5,858 bases of DNA from CAYSBA01 sp964429075 [NCBI: uncultured bacterium] (lineage in GTDB: Bacteria > CAYSBA01), in assembly GCA_964429075.1 (NCBI GenBank), contig CAYSBA010000100.1:1-5858 (forward strand), written 5' to 3'. This document shows positions 3,469 through 5,858 of this stretch, piece after piece. The position numbers were made by a program, and so were the translations under genes. Positions within the stretch are counted from its first letter, which is position 1. Each line of letters begins with the position of its first letter. The notes beneath the pieces are model-generated. The model had not been told where the DNA came from. It saw only the letters and a list, made by a program, of their open reading frames with translations, and did not search any database.

Positions 3469-5858
3469 TTATGTATTATCCTTCATCAGAATGGCAATTA
3501 ACGAAGATATCTTATCTCTGTCAATACCGGATGACAGAGACATGGCATTTTTTAAGGCATAGATTGTTCTTGTAATATCCCTTGTTTTATATGCAACATA
3601 TGCCAGTTTTATAAAATAATCATAATCCTGTTTACTCTTATCACGAATCTGCAATAACACATCCTTTGCCTTATCGAACCTATCCTGATCTATATATAGA
3701 TCCGAAAGGATTATACACGCATCCTTTATACCCTCACTATTTTTACATTGCATCTCAAGTTTTCTGATTGCCTCTTTCGTTTTTTTCAAGGCAATATCAA
3801 CAATGGCAATATTATAATTTATATAGCCCGCTGAGCTATCAAATTTAAGTGCTTTTTTAAGGCTGGACAGGGACTTTTTATATTCCTTTAGGTTGTACTC
3901 AATGTAACCAATTAGGTTTAGAAAGGCTGCACGATCTTTAATATTTTTTTGTGGGACCTTCTTCATAATTATCAGGGCATCTTTATACCTCTTTCTTCTA
4001 ATGTAAAGTAACGACAGATTGAAAAGGGCTGTTGTATTGTAAGGCCTTTGTTTGAGTACCTCTTTATAAAGATTAATTGCATCTTCAATCCTACCTCTTT
4101 TGATACTATATTCTGCCCTGTCTAACAGAAGCTGTATCTCTCCTTCAGATGCACTTTTGCCATCCACCAGAAAGGGGTTAACAATAGATTTTGCACGATC
4201 TTTTTGCCCGAGTTTTTGATAGGAGTTGGACAACATTTTTGCAACGATATAGTTGTTGTTATCCTTTTTAAATATCCCTTCCAAAATAGAAATCGCTTTT
4301 TTATCCATATTTATTTTTTGAAACAAAAAAGCAAGCTCTATCAGTTTGCTCTTATCTTTAATTAAATCCACAGAGATCTTTAAAAGGACCTGTTTCAGTT
4401 TTAGATTTTTGTGAAGGGCATAAAGTATTTCAGCATAAAATAGATTGAGTTCTGGATCTGATGGAGCGAGTCTCAGGGCTGCTTCTATCTTCTTCTTTGC
4501 ACCATCGAAATCATGTTGAGTAAAAAGTGCATCGGCCATCAGATATAGATCTTTTATCTTTTCTGCTATCTTCTCTTTTGAATCAATCCTGTTTATTAGC
4601 TCTTTAATTCCCAAAGATTCGTAGAGATTTCTGTCTGATTGTCTGAGCTTCTTTGTATACCTTTTGAATGATTCTACATCGTTTCTTGAAAGGGCTAATT
4701 CTGCCTCTGCGATATACCTCCATGGAGTATTTTTTAATCTATCTACTATAACCTTTAAGGTCTCAAGATCACCCCTTAGGATAGCAAGCTGGATCAGTTT
4801 TGTTTGAATATCTGTGTTTAAGGGATCATCACGGAATGCCTTTTTTATCATGAGGTATGATGAATCTTGATCACCAGAACGAAAAAGGGCTATAGAATAG
4901 AGTAGTTTAATATATGCCTTTGTTGATAGGCCTTTTTTAAATCTCTTTGAAAAATCTGAGAGAGATTTTTTGAAAAAGATAACAGATTGTTTACTGCTTG
5001 AGTTTAACTTACAAACTCCTTTCTCCAGAAGCAGAAGCCATCCGGTATTTTTAGAACCTATCTTGTCGCAGTTAATATCTGTTTCTATTTCCATCCACAC
5101 AAGGGAGATCTCTGGTATATTTGACCCTGAAAAGCGAGTTAGAATTGATCTATAGATGTCTCTTGCCTTTTTTAAGTTTCCAGATCTAAACTCTATGTAT
5201 GCTTGCAGCATATCAAGATAGGGCACATCTATTTTCTGATATTTTGAAAAAACCTCTTTAACAAAGGGTAAAAAATCGAGAACAACTGTACAGAGCCCGC
5301 TACAATATCTCACGTGCTCGAGTCCTGTTCTGGAAAACAGAAATAGTATCTTCTGATCGATCCTATTTAATGAATCCTTAAGATATTTAAGGCTGTTTCT
5401 ATGTCCTCTTTTTATAAGATCATTGAGATATCTGGCAAGGTAGATATAACCATGTACAGCTCCACTTACAGGAAGGGGAGAAAGAATCAGGACCCTTCCC
5501 GATGGATCTATTCCAATCCTTGAGCATCCATCATGACCTTTCTCAACATATACCTCTTTATAAAGTCCAATTGAACCAATTATAGCCCCCCATCTCTTTG
5601 TCCCATTTTCACAATCTATGTAAAATTCTTCTGAATCTGAGTAATTTTCAAGATAGGTATGATCCTTTTTGGCTAATATAAGGACATCGAGTATACTCGA
5701 TACAGCGACATAGTCTCGATAAACCATTTTATTTTTTATTCTTATTATCTCTGAGGGATTTTGTGCCCATAAACCAAAGTCTATTACCATCACATCGTCT
5801 TTTTTGTTTTCGAATAAGACTAAAGAATCCCTGGCATAGAGTGTGGATGTATATACAC
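3469..5858 (-). CDS. Large TPR-repeat protein with an unassigned cysteine-containing N-terminal region (5' end probably outside window)
   Basis: The frame is open from the TAA at 3471-3469 to the right edge, giving 795 visible residues. Possible starts are GTG 5793 and ATG 5790, but neither has a Shine-Dalgarno (upstream is A-rich), and the 21 codons before them look protein-like ('RDSLVLFENK'). The true start therefore probably lies beyond 5858. Residue numbers below count GTG 5793 as 1. The first ~190 residues look strand-rich ('IGIDPSGRVLILSPLPVSG', 93-111) and match nothing I recognise. Helix-turn-helix repeats run from ~192 to the end. The clearest TPR-like units lie at ~410-465 (including 'AKKKIEAALRLAPSDPELN'), 557-590 ('DAINLYKEVLKQRP'), 591-620, 622-655 ('KKSLSSLKKALKFDSS'), 656-690 and 690-720 ('FDKAKDVLLQI'). 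TPRs bind partner proteins; no catalytic motif is seen. Cysteines fall at 61, 90, 164, 168, 242, 261, 683 and 693. The gene heads an operon with ridA and a SurA-like gene. Export is inferred only, since the N terminus is not visible. Confidence 0.8.
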   Translation of the reverse strand, partial: VYTSTLYARDSLVLFENKKDDVMVIDFGLWAQNPSEIIRIKNKMVYRDYVAVSSILDVLILAKKDHTYLENYSDSEEFYIDCENGTKRWGAIIGSIGLYKEVYVEKGHDGCSRIGIDPSGRVLILSPLPVSGAVHGYIYLARYLNDLIKRGHRNSLKYLKDSLNRIDQKILFLFSRTGLEHVRYCSGLCTVVLDFLPFVKEVFSKYQKIDVPYLDMLQAYIEFRSGNLKKARDIYRSILTRFSGSNIPEISLVWMEIETDINCDKIGSKNTGWLLLLEKGVCKLNSSSKQSVIFFKKSLSDFSKRFKKGLSTKAYIKLLYSIALFRSGDQDSSYLMIKKAFRDDPLNTDIQTKLIQLAILRGDLETLKVIVDRLKNTPWRYIAEAELALSRNDVESFKRYTKKLRQSDRNLYESLGIKELINRIDSKEKIAEKIKDLYLMADALFTQHDFDGAKKKIEAALRLAPSDPELNLFYAEILYALHKNLKLKQVLLKISVDLIKDKSKLIELAFLFQKINMDKKAISILEGIFKKDNNNYIVAKMLSNSYQKLGQKDRAKSIVNPFLVDGKSASEGEIQLLLDRAEYSIKRGRIEDAINLYKEVLKQRPYNTTALFNLSLLYIRRKRYKDALIIMKKVPQKNIKDRAAFLNLIGYIEYNLKEYKKSLSSLKKALKFDSSAGYINYNIAIVDIALKKTKEAIRKLEMQCKNSEGIKDACIILSDLYIDQDRFDKAKDVLLQIRDKSKQDYDYFIKLAYVAYKTRDITRTIYALKNAMSLSSGIDRDKISSLIAILMKDNT
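5686..5701. repeat. Perfect 16-bp palindrome inside the TPR gene
   Basis: The sequence ATCGAGTATACTCGAT is identical to its own reverse complement. Pairing stops immediately on both sides (C at 5685, A at 5702). It lies within codons for 'SSILD' in the TPR protein's N-terminal region. A protein-binding site is conceivable, but an internal coding position and one copy make chance a fair explanation. Confidence 0.35.

Noticed and set aside
4970-5155. Plus-strand open frame opposite the TPR gene
   Set aside because: It is short, antisense to a long coherent coding frame, and has no recognisable protein features.
3469-5858. Horizontal transfer of the AT-richer minus-strand gene
   Set aside because: The lower GC can be explained by the Lys/Ile/Asn-rich composition of a helical repeat protein. 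No mobile element, tRNA or direct repeat flanks it within the window.

Overview
The window is a compact bacterial chromosomal segment with almost no intergenic DNA. Two gene clusters converge and meet tail to tail near base 2,420. Base composition is AT-rich. By eye, the plus-strand enzyme genes (roughly 40-50% GC in sampled lines) are less AT-rich than the long minus-strand repeat-protein gene (roughly 30-35% in sampled lines). Three features fit an anaerobic or microaerophilic Gram-negative, Desulfobacterota-like (delta-proteobacterial) organism: a split-type methylmalonyl-CoA mutase subunit, an LL-diaminopimelate aminotransferase (DapL), and exported ApbE- and SurA-like proteins. This placement is inferred from gene content only; no marker gene is present.

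Plus strand, bases 1-2434. The window opens inside the last ~80 codons of a methylmalonyl-CoA mutase-type catalytic (large) subunit. Its stop overlaps the start of an LL-diaminopimelate aminotransferase (ATGA overlap). This is followed, at the very end of dapL, by an exported ApbE-type FAD:protein FMN transferase. The three genes are packed as one operon whose promoter lies left of the window. They represent three different processes: propionyl/methylmalonyl-CoA carbon flow, lysine/peptidoglycan precursor synthesis, and flavinylation of extracytoplasmic redox proteins. No common pathway is evident.

Minus strand, bases 5858-2403. In transcription order there is a large TPR-repeat protein, open through the right edge and so probably 5'-truncated by the window, then a RidA-family imine/enamine deaminase. 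The last gene is a short exported SurA-N-like chaperone that lacks a parvulin domain. Spacing is 15 bp between the first two and an 11-bp overlap between the last two, so they form a second operon. The TPR protein contains eight cysteines and sits with a periplasmic chaperone-like gene, which suggests, without proving it, that it works outside the cytoplasm.

The operons' last genes overlap by 32 bp on opposite strands (2403-2434), and I see no convincing intrinsic terminator there. I saw no tRNA, rRNA, CRISPR array, insertion sequence, riboswitch or promoter, and no gene-free stretch above 300 bp. The least understood item is the N-terminal ~190 residues of the TPR protein, which I cannot assign to a known domain. 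I do not see clear evidence of a new multi-gene system.
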